DNA of 64,000 nt from Caprimulgus europaeus. Its lineage: Eukaryota > Chordata > Aves > Caprimulgiformes > Caprimulgidae. Positions 14,755 to 27,854 of the stretch are shown here, piece after piece. The position numbers and the translations under genes were made by a program. The notes beneath the pieces were generated by a model. The model made no database searches. It had not been told where the DNA came from and saw nothing but the letters and a program-made list of their open reading frames with translations. Positions within the stretch are counted from its first letter, which is position 1; each line of letters opens with the position of its first letter. Where the stretch lies: assembly GCA_907165065.1 (NCBI GenBank), contig OU015528.1, positions 26,494,015 to 26,558,014 of the forward strand. The letters run 5' to 3'.

Positions 14755-15175
14755 TCCACAGGATTTACAAGCATATTTTCCATTCTACCATCCAAGGTTT
14801 TAAAGAGGGTATTGAACAGTATTGCATTCATGACAGATCTCTGCAAAACCCCACTTAGTACCTATCACCAGTTTGTCTGTGAACTACTGAGAGCACTTTT
14901 CCCCAGAAATTTTCACTCAGGTTACAGAAGTAGCATTTAGACCGTGTTATTATGTCACAGTATCGTAGATCTTAATGAAGTCAAGATAAATGACATCTAC
15001 CAGCTCTCTTTTACATGTAAAATCTGTACCCTTGTACAGAAAGATATCAGATTGATTACAGTTCATATTGATTTTTACTTCTCACCCCTTTGCTCGATAC
15101 TTTTGTTCCAGGATTTTTTTTTTAACCATGGGTCTAAAATTCCTCAGCTATTATTTTTTAAAACCAGAATCTGAG
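14755..15175 (-). repeat. Ancient, decayed CR1/L3-like LINE fragment
   Basis: Read on the minus strand, this stretch loosely follows the CR1 reverse-transcriptase region. Segments such as 'gaagtcaagataaatgacatc', 'gaacagtattgcattcatgac' and 'cagatctctgcaaaacccc' match, in the same order, the equivalent segments of the much better preserved copy at 22961-24838. Divergence is high and no open frame survives. It may continue at lower similarity to about 15.9 kb, which I cannot establish by eye. An unrelated origin is possible. Confidence 0.4.
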
Positions 15176-16952
15176 TGTATACTTGTAAATGCAAATTCCC
15201 AAAGACAACTCCTAGAACTGTGTAGGGTCTCTAGGCACTCTGGGAGGCCCAGCCATCTTAACGTCATCTAACTAATCGAAGCATTCTCTACCTCTCTCTT
15301 TCCCAGTTGCAGCTTGTACTCTGACAGATGGTTGCTAACCTTACAGCTGACTTTATTAGTCAGGATGGATTCCACCAGGGCTGAAACACCTCTGCCTTTT
15401 CAGCTGCTGCACTGAGGACTCCCCTTTGTTGAAGGGTGGATCAACTTGCTCCCTGGTTTTACCCTTCCTATGAACATACTCCTCTTTTCTTGTTATTAGT
15501 ACAACACTCATTACTGTTTCTCATTTGATTTGGCTGATCTTTTGATTTTGCCTCTGTATCCTTGTGCTAATCACACCTGGACAACTGACTTAGGCTCCCT
15601 TTTTCTGTTTTAAAAGAAAAAGAGGAGTTAATGGTTTAGTAAAGTTGCGCTCTTATTTCACTCCTCATTTTATCCCACTTTGGGGTAGTTTGCAATAATG
15701 CCTTTATCACAGCTTCTTTAAGGAATTGCCTTTTTTACTTTTGACTATTTCCCATGAGCTCAGAGTTCTCATCTCTCACTGTTTCAGCTCTTTTGTGACA
15801 TTTATTTGAAAATTAATGCGATCAATAGTACTTTTACTGAGTCAAACTTGACCCACTGTCTCTAGATGAGAAAAATATGTTCAGAAACCAGCAAGAGTGA
15901 ACCATCAGTTGTGTGGGATTTCTCCTCAGCAAGGCAGCTGGTTTACTTCATATGACTTTCCTGTTTCTTATCAAACTATTCATGCCATGTAAATGATAGC
16001 AGTCTACTGAGGCTCCTCTGAGCCTCTCGGTTCCCTCCTGCAATTCTTTGAGTTGAAATGCAGTTTCCCTGAACCAGAATGCCGCTGTAGTGGTACTAGT
16101 AAGAAATATGAACATTTCAGAACAGCCTGAGTATGGAACTATAGAAATAAGAGAATAGCCATTTGCTGGTTGGCCTATTCTTATTAAAAGGGACAAGCAG
16201 CTAGTTTTTATTTCTAAAAGAATTAGCATATAATAAATGAACCAAATAAGCTTAAGACAGTATATTTGAAATAATATAAAAATACCACAGAGATTTCCCA
16301 CCATATGGTTTTATATTTTAGGAATAAAGATATGATTCAAAAGTGAGTATCTTCTGCCAAACATCAGCAGATTTCCACAGTGAACTCTTAAACCTTAAAA
16401 AGGAGGGGGAAAAGAAAAAAAGAAAAAAAAAAAAGGAACAGCTAATAAACTTTCTGAGATAGCAACAGCAAAAAATACTGCCTATCATAATACTGTGGCA
16501 CAAAATAACATCTTTTAAAACCAGTTATCAATGAATAATGCACTTATCACTCAGACTGGAGGCATGTATGAAACTGGTACTTGAGTATTCTCCAAAGGAA
16601 CATGTCTAGACATTTAAAATATGGTTTGTTGGCCTCTCTCATCAGCTGAAGCCTAAGTATGATACATCTGTCATCAAACATGGCAGCAAACATTAGCCTG
16701 TGTGATTCATTGCTGTTTTTGCTATAATTCAGTTAATGATGACCATATATATTTTAATTATATCAGTGAATTCAATTCAACTCATTCATATTATGTCAAG
16801 GAACTGTAGCAATTACATTGCAAGAAGAGAGAGAAGTAAAGATGGCAGAGGAAAGTTTCTAGGCAGCAAATTCTGGAATTAATTTCTTGCTCCTTATTTA
16901 TTATTAATGCAAGTAATTTTAGAGGAAACCACAGGATGGACTTTTATTATTA
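15176..16952. other. Non-coding DNA, no gene seen
   Basis: There is no supported exon. A purine-rich A/G tract lies at about 16395-16438. A minus-strand open frame of 118 codons (15948-16304) has a hydrophobic N-terminal half and no recognised domain, and I do not treat it as a gene. Confidence 0.5.
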
Positions 16953-16957
16953 GTTGC

Positions 16958-17967
16958 TGTGTTGGGTTTGTGTGTGTGAGGGGCCATTTTTGGCAGTGGG
17001 GGAAGGGGCCACCTTGTGAGAAGCTTCACGAAAGCTCCCCTGGCTCCAAGGCGAACCCCCCCCACCCAGGCTGAGCCAATTAGCACTAGAGAAATGCCTC
17101 TGCGAACCCGTATGTGTGAGGGGAAGGACTGTCTTGAACAGAAGAAAGTGGAGTGAACCTGAGGAGAGGCCATTGACCTGAACAAAAGAGACCATCGGCC
17201 TAAACAGAGAGAGAGCTTCTTTGCCAGGAGGAAGGAGGAGGAGGGGGAGAACAGAGAACCTCAGACACCCAGTTGAACAGTATGGAGTAGGAGAAGGCAA
17301 AGGAGGTCCATGCAGCCCATGGAGGTTCAACAGCGGAGCAGAGACACACATGTAGGCCCTGGAGGACTCCACGCTGGAGCAGAAAAGCTGAGCCCAAGAG
17401 CAAATATGACTGAAATTGAGACCCCAGAGTCGCTCAATGCCAGAGCAGGGGTGGACCCGCAGAGCAAGGAGGTGAGGAGGTGCGCTGGACCGGTGGCCCA
17501 GATGCAGCCCTTGGATGTCCCCATGCCAGAACCTGGAGCTGAGCCCAAAGAGGTCTGTGACTCCATGGGAAGCTTGTGTTGGAAAATTTGCTCCCAGACT
17601 TTCATGCCAGGAAGAGCAGCGATGGTGAAGTGACTACAATCCTCATTCCCTGTTCTCTGTGCCACTGTAGGGAGGAAGGTAGATAAATCAGAAGCAAAGT
17701 AATTTGAGCCTGGGAAGAAGGGAGGGGTGTGGGAAGGTGTTGTAAGGTGTGTTTTTTTTGTCTCACTGTGCTACTTGGATGAATGGCAACAAATTAAATT
17801 GATTTTTCTTCCCCAAGTTGAGTCTGTTTTGCCTGTGACCATAACTGGTGAGTGAGCCATCCCTGTCCTTCATCCTAATCCCATGTCCTCTTTGTTGTAA
17901 CTCCCATCCCATCTCACCAGCTGGGGGAGTGAGTGCAGGACCGCATGGTCTGGGTCAAACCACCACA
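16958..17967 (+). mobile_element. Solitary ERV LTR (~1.0 kb) with 5-bp target duplication
   Basis: The element opens TGTGTTGGGTTTGTG and closes CACCACA. It is flanked on both sides by the perfect 5-bp direct repeat GTTGC (16953-16957 and 17968-17972). A 5-bp duplication is usual for ERVL-like (class III) elements; assignment by that criterion is inference. There is no internal retroviral sequence or second LTR, so it is a solo LTR left by recombination. The interior contains loosely repeated modules around 'catggagg' and 'tggagcag' that leave long chance open frames on both strands. The related element at 49474 shares its opening and its 'gttgagtctgttttgcc' segment. Confidence 0.85.
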
Positions 17968-17972
17968 GTTGC

Positions 17973-20900
17973 TCACTTCAGCTTGCTAGGGGTGTGTCTA
18001 TTTTTAGACATTTATATTTTTCTGATTAATTAAAAATTAAAAAATACATGGGCTATCCCCTCTTATTATTAGCACTTTACTGAAGGAAAAGAACCTGAAT
18101 AAGTATAGTCTTCAGTTGTAAACCTAGGCCCTTATTTAGGTATTAAATTAAGTCAATGATAAGAAAAGTGGAAAATCAATTGGACAGAATAACTAAATGA
18201 ATGGCATATCTGAAATATTGTTTTTTTTAAAAGCATCTTGCAGGTAAAGTATAGTTACAATGAGATACCCTGAAGCTGGTCTGCAGATTGGATATCAACA
18301 CATAAAAAACCACAGAACCACTCTCTTCATCTGAGAGAGTCAGAAATCCAGGAAGGAAACCATTACAGGCAGAAGAACAAACAGCAAGTTATGAATGAGG
18401 AAAAAAACCTCAGCATAAATCATAACAAAGGTGAAGTGAATAGAGACAGGAGGACTTTGTCATACAGACAGTTGGAAATATTGGAGAAAGCTCTGAACAA
18501 TAACAATCCCATGGGGATGGACAGGAGAGCACGGAAGTGAGTTTAAGAGACACTGGTTTTCAGAAGCATCATTAAGTCCTAGGAGTTGTTTAATGGATAA
18601 AGAGCTCTTGAGCAATAACCCGTGACACAAAGGATAGACTGTGAAGTGATTCGTGGCTTTATTTTTCAAAAAAAGCTGAGCCACATCCACCTTTGCCATA
18701 CTGCTGTGAAGTTTAGAACTTTAGAAAATCAGGTAACTAAATTCAGAGTCGAATGTGAAAAACCAACCTCCACTGCAATATGCAAAAATCACTCATTTCC
18801 TGTAAAAGCCCTCTTTAAATAGAGGAGAATTAATGTTATAGATGATTGTTTGTGTTGGTTTTCAGTTGACCTTTTTTGCTTCCTTTTGCCCCTTATTCCC
18901 ATACTGGTCTCTGCTCTACCAATATTCTCAGTCTCACCTGCCTTTTTTTTTTTCTCCCTCCCCACTTCTTCAGCTCTCTCTCCTCTCCTCCCAAGCATAA
19001 TACATCTCCTTAATTTTCACAAAGCCACTGTGCTGTCTGCATTCAAGCCTCTCATGTCAGGATCTATTTAAACATAACACCTATGTACAAAATAGTTTAC
19101 AATAAATAGTTCTACTAAAAGACAGGCATCATTGTTCCTCAGAAGCCAGTTAAAACATGAAGATAATGTGAAGATGTAGTGAGTCCTATTTGCACTAATA
19201 TAATCCATGCAGTGCTTTTGTTATATTTCTGAAACAGTTCCACAATTGAAGTAAAATCTTTGCAGTTAGAATTGACACCTGTGTACTTCAGGCTGCCACA
19301 TAAATTTAATCCTCATAAACTCTGATCTAAAGTACTGCTAAGAGGGGAATCTGTAGAAAAAAACCTGAAACTATTTCACATAATTGATATACAGTCATTC
19401 TGGATGGACATTTGGCCTACCCATTTCTCTGCCCTGCCTGCCTCCCTCCCCGCTTCTCTGGCCCTAGGAGCAGTGAAGTTGCATCCAGAGAACGCTGTTA
19501 TAATCATTACTGATCGCCCTGTCCTTAAAGGAGCAGAGTAATCTGCGTGTGGTGCTCCTAGCACATTCACACCATCCCATCAACCAGTTTGCCACTCCAA
19601 AGGTTTAAGTAATGATGGCACTCATATGAAATCCTAAGGAAGAGCAATAAGTTGGCAGGAGTAATAATAACATATTGTAGCTTGTAGTCTTTTAATATTT
19701 AGTGGGCATATAATGTGTGCAGTATAGTACCAAATCTGCCACCCTAGCACAAGTAACAGAAGAGTGAAAAAAAGGTCAAAGTTTTGCAAGGGCTATTTTG
19801 TCCTTAAGTCGAGTACTCCATCATGGGCTTGACCTGAATTCTGCAGCAAAAGGAGAGGATTCTGGACATTCTCCAGCAGCTTCAGCTAAATTAACTATGA
19901 ACATGAATAATGCCCTGGGGCCCTGCATTCTCTGGGATGCCACAGGCAAGGGACTCACAGAGAATCCACACTTGCTGCAGAACTGTGTTCCAGATTTTAA
20001 TTAACTGAGTTTCCTCTGTTAAGCTTTTCCTGTGAAAGCCTCCCACAGTAAAAACACTTCTTAAAACGTTATGCTGCAGCAGATGAAAATAAATCAAGCT
20101 GTTGAATTTTCAAAAATTTTCTTCGAAAGAATATAATTTTGAGGACTATGATCACTCATTCCAGATACATGGTTCATGAACTCAAAACCATCACTTCCAA
20201 GTACTGCATGTTCTCATCTTTCCTAACTGACATAAGCTTCTAAGTCATTTCATTTTATATGCACCCTGATGGCTCCAGGCTTCATAAGCAGATGGCTCTT
20301 TGCCACTAATCAAATTCACACATCAAGGGCATCCCAGGTGAGGTCCTTTGTAGAACTATATCCTCCTTTAGTTCCTCTTCTTTCCCTGAACATTTGCACA
20401 TGAACACAAACTTGTTCCTGATTTTCAGATATAAGACACTCATTCTTCAATTAAGCACAACACAGTACAAGCAGTTCTATCCCATTCACTCTAAAAATAC
20501 AATTCACAGCATACCCACTAAGTCCCTAATATCCCTTTTGGTTCTGTTTTAGGTCTCTCCTCCGTTCATAGCTGTACCTGTTAATTGGGCAGGACGTGTC
20601 TACGTCCTCTGCCACCACATATGCAGTTACAATAATGCATTCTTACTCCTGCAACCAAGTGACAGTTTTTGCTGTACTGCACCAAGCTTGATGCAGTATC
20701 TAAATTTGGATGCTTTCTAATTTTCCTTAACTGCATATTGATAAAAATGAATTTTCACAGATCAGCTCATCTTAACGCAGGCTTCTGGCTGTTGCCTTTG
20801 ATGAATTCATAAATTCAGAGTTGCATTTAATTCTCTAGAGCATCCCATTAATCAGGCAGGAAAGTTCTCATATTAGTAACTATGGTATTCCTTCAAGCCA

Positions 20901-22960
20901 CTTTGACCTACATTGCCTCACTGGGTTGGTTAGATTTTTCACACATGCTTTTATCACATTTTACTGCCAGAGTTTCTGTAACTCTACTTGCTGCGTTACC
21001 TATCACATCCATTAAATACTTGTATAAGCACACACCTCGTCTGTCTGACCATACAGCAGGGTCAGGGTTAGCCTGTCACTGACAAAACATTATTTCACAG
21101 ACCTGTGCAATTCTTCAACTTAAAAAATATTGCTTTCTTTTACATACAGAATCTTCTCAGCTTTCTAGGATACTTTTAACAGGCATTAGGACAGATACAA
21201 GAAAAAAGGTCATTGACATTGTGAGTGACTAAACCCTTCACTTTACACCTTCTTCTCTAAAGAAGGAACAGTGTAGTAATTTTTAATATTGCCATCAACA
21301 GCTACAGAAAAAACTCACCCTGTTAAGATCCGCAAGATAAACAAAGCTGTTTAGTATGAGCATTTTAAGGACACCTAACACCAGTTTTTGTAATCTACAC
21401 TAAAAAGAAGCAATCAGACATCTGATACCAGTTATTCTAAGATAACACATCTAGAAGAGTGTTACTTGAAATATTTTTATAGAAGAGTAATGCTGCAATT
21501 GTGATGGTATATGTTATTATACTAACACTGCAGATGCCAAATAAAATAGGAAGAGGAAACAAAGAGGTCTCTATACTAGTTCTAAATGTTCATAGTAGCA
21601 CTTGATAAATCCCATTTTAAAATATCATGTTGTACATCTAGCTTTTTTAAGGAGTTTGGTATTTTGTGCCTCAGAAGACTACAGCCAAAACAGTATGCAT
21701 AGCTCTCCTTCCCATGCTACAAGAAATCATCTCTGCAGATTAAAAAAGGGCTATCCCAGAGAACACAGTGACCCAGAAGCCAAAGATAAAGTGTTTACAA
21801 TTTGCTCCAGACATCACCTATTTAGCTACACATAGTTCTTCATATTTACAGCCCCTTCTATTGCTCTGCTGAGAGTAGTAACCTGAATATGGCAAGAACA
21901 TAGAGGGAGCCTGCTAAAAATGGACTAAAATTAGTCCAGTGTCTCATAGCTGCAATGGTTTAACAAGTGCTGCACAGGCAGAGTATGAGTAATATCATTT
22001 ATAATCAGTTAAGCTAATCATCCTTATGCCCCTCCCATAGCCCCTTCTTCCCCAAGGATAAACAAAAATCATCTTCTAGTGGCTTTTGAGACACTATTTG
22101 GTTAGCCATTTCAATAGACAAGAAGTCCCATGACCTGGAAAGCATTATTTTGATAATTTTCAAGCTGTTTTGAAAATACAAAAGAAAAAATCTAATCAGT
22201 GGATGTTTGCTGAAAAATCTGAGTTTTTAATATTATTTTTTAAAAAATTAAAATGTCTGCCACAATGTAATTTTCTCTATAATCAGAGTCACATTATATA
22301 TACACTCTAAAACCAGCATTCAGTTTGCTAGCCTAAGCTAGGTCCCCAAAGTACTAAAAAATAACCCCAAACCAACACAAAAACCCCGACCCACAAACCC
22401 CTGTGGTTTCTCTAACAGTAACAGGATGGTGTTCTACAAGGCGGTTTTTCTTTTTCTCTTTTGATAACTTGGCTACAAAGCCTCATCTGTCTGGCCCAGA
22501 GCCACGCAGCCACCAAAGCTGTTTTCTGCTTTCTCAGATGGTGCTTTAAGATACCAAACTCTGGCAAAAGCACCACTCTGTCTCATTTTGGAAACTATTT
22601 GCACCCACTTGGCCAGATCTAAATTAGGAGCCCAGTTACCACTCCACCGAGCTTCTCAACACTGATCAGACTTGGATGGAAACCTGAAGCCATGCTACTT
22701 GGAGGAGGTGAGGTTGGGCATGAACAGGAGCAAATCCCCTAGTGTGTAAAGATCAAAAAAGGACTTAGTTGGCAAGTTTTGGCTTTTTATCCAGAATGAA
22801 GCAGCTGCATCAGGGGTTACCACAGACAACCATTTTGGATTTAAGCAAGCAGAACAGGTACTTATGCTATCTAACTTAAGGGTTATTTAATGCTAATGTT
22901 CTGAATTTCTCACTTAGAGATGCCTCATTAGCTTGACAACAAAGAATAGAAACTTATAAT
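17973..22960. other. Non-coding DNA, no gene seen
   Basis: AT-rich DNA between the solo LTR and the CR1 element. No exon, CpG island or transposon could be supported. Open frames are at most 80 codons with no recognised motif. Confidence 0.55.
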
Positions 22961-24838
22961 CACAGAATCACAGAATGTCAGGGATTGGAAGGGACCTCGA
23001 AAGATCATCTAGACCAACCCCCTGCCGGAGCAGGAACACCTAGATGAGTTCACACAGGAAGGCGTCCAGGCAGGTTTTGAATGTCTCCAGAGAAGGAGAC
23101 TCCACAACCTCCCTGGGCAGCCTGTTCCAGTGCTCTGTCACTCTCACAGTGAAAAAGTTTTTCCTATGTTTACATGGAACCTCCTGTGCTCCAGCTTACA
23201 CCCGTTGCCCCTTGTTCTACCATTGGACATCACTGAGAAGAACCTGGCTCCATCCTCCTGACACTTACCCTTCATATATTTATAAACATTAATGAGGTCA
23301 CCTCAGTCTCCTCTCCTCCAAGCTAAAGAAACCCAGCTCCCTCAGCCTTTCCTCATAAGGGAGATGCTCCACTCCCTTAATCATCTTGGTGGCTCTGCAC
23401 TGGACTCTCTCAAGCAGTTCCCTGTCCTTCTTGAACTGTGGGGCCCAGAACTGGACACAATATTCCAGATGTAGCCTCACCAGGGCAGAGTAGAGGGAGA
23501 GGAGAACCTCTCTCAAACTACTAACCACAGCCCTTCTAATGCACCCCCGGATGCCATTGGCCTTCCTGGCCACAAGGGCACAGTGCTGGCTTATGGTCAT
23601 CCTGCTGTCCCCCAAGACCCCTAGGTCCATTTACCCTGTGCTGCTCTCCAACAGGTCTGTCACCAGCCTGTACTGGTACATGGGGTTTTTCTGTCCCAGA
23701 TGCAAGACTCTACACTTGCACTTGTTGTATTTCATTAAATTTCTCCCTGCCCAGCTCTCCAGCCTGTCCAGGTCTCTCTGGATGGCAGCACAGCCTTCTG
23801 GTGTGTCAGTCACTCCTCCCAGCTTTGTATCATCAGCAAACTTGCTGACAGTGCCCTCTGTTCCCTCATCCAGTTCACTGATGAATATATTGAATAGTAC
23901 TGGTCCCAGTACTGACCCCTGAAGGACAGATACAGGCCTCCAACTAGACTCTGCCCCACTGACCACAACCCTCTGACTTCTTCCTTTCAACCAGTTCACA
24001 ATCCACCTCACTACCTGATCATCCAGTCCATACTTCCTCAGTGTAGCTCCGAGGATGCTGTGGGAGATAGTGTCACATGCTTTGCTGAAATCAAGATAAA
24101 CCACATCCACTGCTCTACCATCATCTAGCCACCTGGTTACGTCCTCATAAAAGTCTATCAGGTTGGTTACACATGACCTCCGCTTGGTAAAACCATGTTG
24201 ACTGCTCCTAACGACCCTCTTATCCTTGATATGCCTAGAGATAGCGCTGAGGCTAAGTTGTTCCATCAGCTTTCCAGGGATGGAGGTGAGGCTGACCGGT
24301 CTGTAGTTACCCAGGTCCTCCTTCTTACCCTTTTTGAAGATTGGAATGACATTTGCTTTCCTCCAGTCCTCAGGCACCTTTCCCGTTCCCCATGACTTAG
24401 CAAAGATGATGGAGTGTGGCCTAGCAATTACTTCAGCCAGCTCCTTCAACACCTGCAGGTGCATCCCATCAGGACCCATAGATTTATGGATGTCCAGATT
24501 GCCTAACTGATCCCTAACCCAGTCCTCAGCAACCAAGGCAAACTCCTCCTTTACCCTGACTCCCTCTGGGACCTCAGGGGTCTGGGGCTCCTGAGGACAG
24601 TCTCCAGCAGTGTAGACAGAGACAAAGAGGGCATTCAGTAACTCCACCTTCATTGTATCCTCTGTGACCAGAGCACCTACCCCGTACCGCAGTGGGCCTG
24701 CATTGCCTCTGGTGTTGGCTTTGTCTGCCATGTATTTGAAGAAGCCCTTATGTTGTCCTTGACCTCTCTTGCAAGCCTTAATTCCAAGGAGGCCTTAGCT
24801 TTCCTAGTTGCCTCCCTACATTCTCTGACAACAGTCAG
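22961..24838 (-). mobile_element. CR1 LINE, 5'-truncated, encoding most of the reverse transcriptase
   Basis: The plus strand starts with the complement of the CR1 octamer tail (cacagaatcacagaatg), so the element runs from ~24838 to 22961 on the minus strand. Only the C-terminal part of ORF2 and the 3' UTR remain (~1.9 kb). The reverse-transcriptase frame (23631-24731) shows [35 protein letters not shown] (motif A) and [11 protein letters not shown] (motif C with the FADD catalytic box). It is cut by an in-frame TAA at 23631-23633, where the copy at 54.8 kb has Glu. The frame then continues as 23298-23630 ([31 protein letters not shown]). A frameshift separates the region above 24731 ([13 protein letters not shown], in 24677-24865). 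The element is dead and 5' truncated. Confidence 0.93.
23298..24731 (-). pseudogene. CR1 ORF2 reverse-transcriptase remnant with one nonsense codon
   Basis: Two adjoining open frames in the same register (366 and 110 codons) are separated only by TAA at 23631-23633. Together they cover the reverse-transcriptase palm/thumb and the conserved C-terminal tail of CR1 ORF2. Motif A has DFSKACD, where the related copy at 53.6 kb has DFSKAFD. Motif B reads [11 protein letters not shown], and motif C is FADD. The endonuclease half is missing because the copy is 5' truncated. It cannot encode an active enzyme. Confidence 0.9.
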
Positions 24839-27227
24839 AGGATGATTCAGGAGATCAAAGCACAAAAATTGTACTCCTCCAAAGTCCCTCTAGATCCTGT
24901 TTTAGGCACTAGACACTTTCTTCTTTACGATGGCTTTAAGCCAAAAACTGTAAGCACTGCTAATCAATAAAAGTTTAAACATAGTTAAGAAAACTGTTAA
25001 AGGAAGATGATTTAAAGTAAGGAATTCTAGATACCAATTCTACACAGAAGCAGGCTCATTTTTATGTTTCTTTTCCAATGTCACCTGCCTCAAATGACCT
25101 TATGCTTGGAAAAAAAGAGTATGGAGGAACGCCACTGGGGCAGGTGCAATAGTCTGGACTGAGCTACTGCTTCACACTGAGAAAAGCAAATCCTATGGGG
25201 AAAGCTGTGAGGCAGAAGCAGCAGAGTAGAAATATATGTCAACATGCTTCAGCTACAGGAACTCTTGGAAAAGTAATATACTGGGTAAGAACAAAGGTCA
25301 GTTTTGGTTTTATTCTTTCTGACAATACACCAGTAGCAAATATGAAACAGTAAAGTGATAAGAATAAAACATTCTTAGACTGTTAATATCTCTGTATATT
25401 TTACAGTTAAAGGCAGTCAGTAAGTTAGAGTATGTCTGAGTGGAGACTGTATTTAAAATACAGATTTTAAAATAACTATCATACATACAAGTCTAATAAT
25501 TTTGACCCCATAACCCTGAATAAAATCTCATAGCAGTGAGTTCCACTACTATGTTACACAGTGTAATGAAATAAAAGTTTGAAATTTGCTCCCTGATCAC
25601 TTCATTGAAATCTTAATTCTTAAAAGCTATAAAACCTTCCCAAATCAAAGTAATGAACAATGTCAAACTGGTGTTTGTTTTTTTTTAAAGAAGAGCATTG
25701 AACATGGTATTGGAGTAGACGACAAACCCTGACTTTAAGTAGTGGCATAATATTTTTGTTCATTTTGCTCTCAATTTCTTAATTTTTTTTTTTTACTGCC
25801 ACTGAGCCCCAACCTAGCATTTGCCAAGAAGCATGCTGGCAGCAAGATTTTCTTCCTTAGCAGAGTTTAGAACTCCTCAGTCTTCATTATTACACACATG
25901 ATGTACAGTGATTTGCAGTTATTAACACTAAGGTACACCTGGCACTTTGGCACTTGGCTATTCCGTGTCAGAGATCTTTCTGAAATTCAGTAAAGGAAGC
26001 TTCAGATTTAACCAGCCTGAATATACAGTCCTTTCAGCAGAAAGTCACAAAGTCTTAAAAACATTCTTTGGATTACTGAGTTCAAGACCTTCTGATGTAT
26101 AAAGCCCAATATTTCTTGCCATTCTGTGGCTCAAGTAGTTTATACAGAAAAAATTTCACTTTATTACCTTATTCTTGTTTTTGAAGCCTTGTCAAAGTAG
26201 CAAGAGAAGACCCCAGAATGTGACTGCTTTATATTAGCTTAAAAGGGGTATGTGTGTGTCCTTTCTTTGCACGCAGTTATATATTTGAATGTAAACTGAT
26301 ATTAATTAAGAATAGGTAATGGTAAATTTGGATTTACATTTTCTACATTTGTGAGAAAACAAAGTCCTGATGAGCAACAAGAAGAGCTGAAAACAGAAAC
26401 ATAGGCCAGCTGGTCTCTTCTTCCAAGTGTGAAAGCACAAATATGGTTTGTAATGCACCTTCTAAAAATGAAAAGTTTGACTACACGAAATGGACAACAT
26501 AAAAGGATTATTACCATCACATGTATCTGTGGCTTTGCAAGTGATGACTGCTGCAGGGTTTTTGAGGCTTTTTAGAAGAACATGACTAGAACTCTACAGA
26601 GATTTAAGAATGGAGACACTATTTAAAGGATTTGAACAGCCTTAAGGGCAAAATAGGCGCCAACACACTTTGCTTAGAGACCATACAGTTCCAAGAACAT
26701 GAAATCTGATTTTTAAGCTAACAGGAAACTCTGTGCCCTCTGGAATTTGCCAGTAGGTTCAGATGCCTGAGAAGATGACTGTGATCCGTGTTAGATACAA
26801 GCATATTTAAAAACCTGTGCATAACCATAATTACCATGTTAGGCACCCAAACTCCAGTTAGGAGAAACAGTGCAGTAATAAGCCCTTATCACAGCAAGAG
26901 GCTTTCAGTATGAGATTAGAGCATGTTAAACTTATGCACATTCCCATTTTTAACACACATGTTCATTCTCAATTTTAACGCAAGCGCAACAAAACTGTCA
27001 CTTTTTAAAAAATATTACATAAGAAGATTTCAATCACCACATAACTTTTAACTCGCCTCTCCTATGAAGCCTATATTGTGTATAGGCTATATAATAGTAT
27101 GAAATGTACAGTTACTAAAACTGTGCATAAGACAGAAGATCAACATATTAATATCCTTTTGGAAAACAGATGGACGTATTGTTTAGTTTTAAATGATTTC
27201 ACAGGCTAAGTTTATGTGACTTATGAA
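24839..27227. other. Non-coding DNA 3' of ZCRB1, no gene seen
   Basis: AT-rich intergenic sequence between the CR1 element and the candidate end of the ZCRB1 3' UTR. No exon, repeat family or CpG cluster is evident. Confidence 0.5.
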
Positions 27228-27233
27228 TTTATT
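27228..27233 (-). terminator. ZCRB1: Candidate ZCRB1 polyadenylation signal
   Basis: The plus strand reads TTTATT, which is AATAAA on the minus strand, about 490 nt downstream of the ZCRB1 stop codon. It is the first canonical hexamer I noticed in that direction. Whether transcripts end here is not shown by sequence alone; a later or non-canonical signal is possible. Confidence 0.35.
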
Positions 27234-27674
27234 ATATGATGACTAGTACAATGGTTAAGGCTGAAATTCAACCCTATGCAGAGGAACTAATGCAAGATTT
27301 GCATACTACTAAAGTACTACTAAAGCATTGCTTCCAAACAGGCAATAAATGAACCAATACATAAAGCATCAGTGGTGATCCTAAGAGGATCTCCTCTTAG
27401 GAGAAAAATCTTAGGAAATTTTCTTAAGAAAGATTTCACTGACAGGGTTTGGGTCTAGACACCAACCACAAGAAGCATTCTCTCAGATATTTTCCTGGAT
27501 TTAAGTATAGAAATACACATTTTCTTAAGAAGCTGCCTTGAAGGGCGAAGTTTTGAGAGAGGTATCAAAAAATGGGAAGTTTGAGGAGCAGGGTAGAACT
27601 ACAACATAATTTTCAGTAAGTGTCTTAAATACCAAGACACACCTGCATCACTGATAACTTTGTAGCACTTTACA

Positions 27675-27710
27675 AAATGTACATTATATATATATTATAT
27701 ATGCATATAA
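27675..27710. repeat. AT dinucleotide-rich tract in the ZCRB1 3' UTR
   Basis: A short alternating TA tract starts just downstream of the ZCRB1 stop codon on the transcribed strand. It falls within the probable 3' UTR. Confidence 0.6.
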
Positions 27711-27722
27711 ACCAGTGTTATT

Positions 27723-27854
27723 TCAATCACTAAGTTCTTCCTCATCACTGAAATAAGTACTTTTCTTAATCCGTGGACGTTTTGAATCATCTGAAATTGA
27801 AGATTCCCCTGCAGCCTGTGTCCATCTTTGTTGCTCTTCCTCAATTTTGGCTTG
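27723..27854 (-). CDS. ZCRB1: ZCRB1 last coding exon and stop
   Basis: It follows a TATAG acceptor and encodes [11 protein letters not shown] to the C-terminal [12 protein letters not shown] and TGA (27723-27725). The segment between Trp and the Ser-Asp-Asp motif (about residues 184-193) differs most from the human sequence as I remember it. Confidence 0.96.
   Translation of the reverse strand, partial: QAKIEEEQQRWTQAAGESSISDDSKRPRIKKSTYFSDEEELSD

Noticed and set aside
15948-16304. 118-codon minus-strand frame with a hydrophobic half and a 'QLKELQEGTERLRG' helix-like segment
   Set aside because: The charged segment resembles generic coiled coil. I could not tie it to CR1 ORF1, gag or any gene.
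17310-17665. 107- and 112-codon overlapping frames on opposite strands
   Set aside because: They fall entirely inside the solo LTR and follow its repeated modules; there is no retroviral or cellular domain.
1-27000. YAF2 or another 12q12-syntenic gene at the left end
   Set aside because: No exon resembling the YAF2 zinc-finger region and no CpG-island promoter was found. The neighbouring gene is probably beyond the window.
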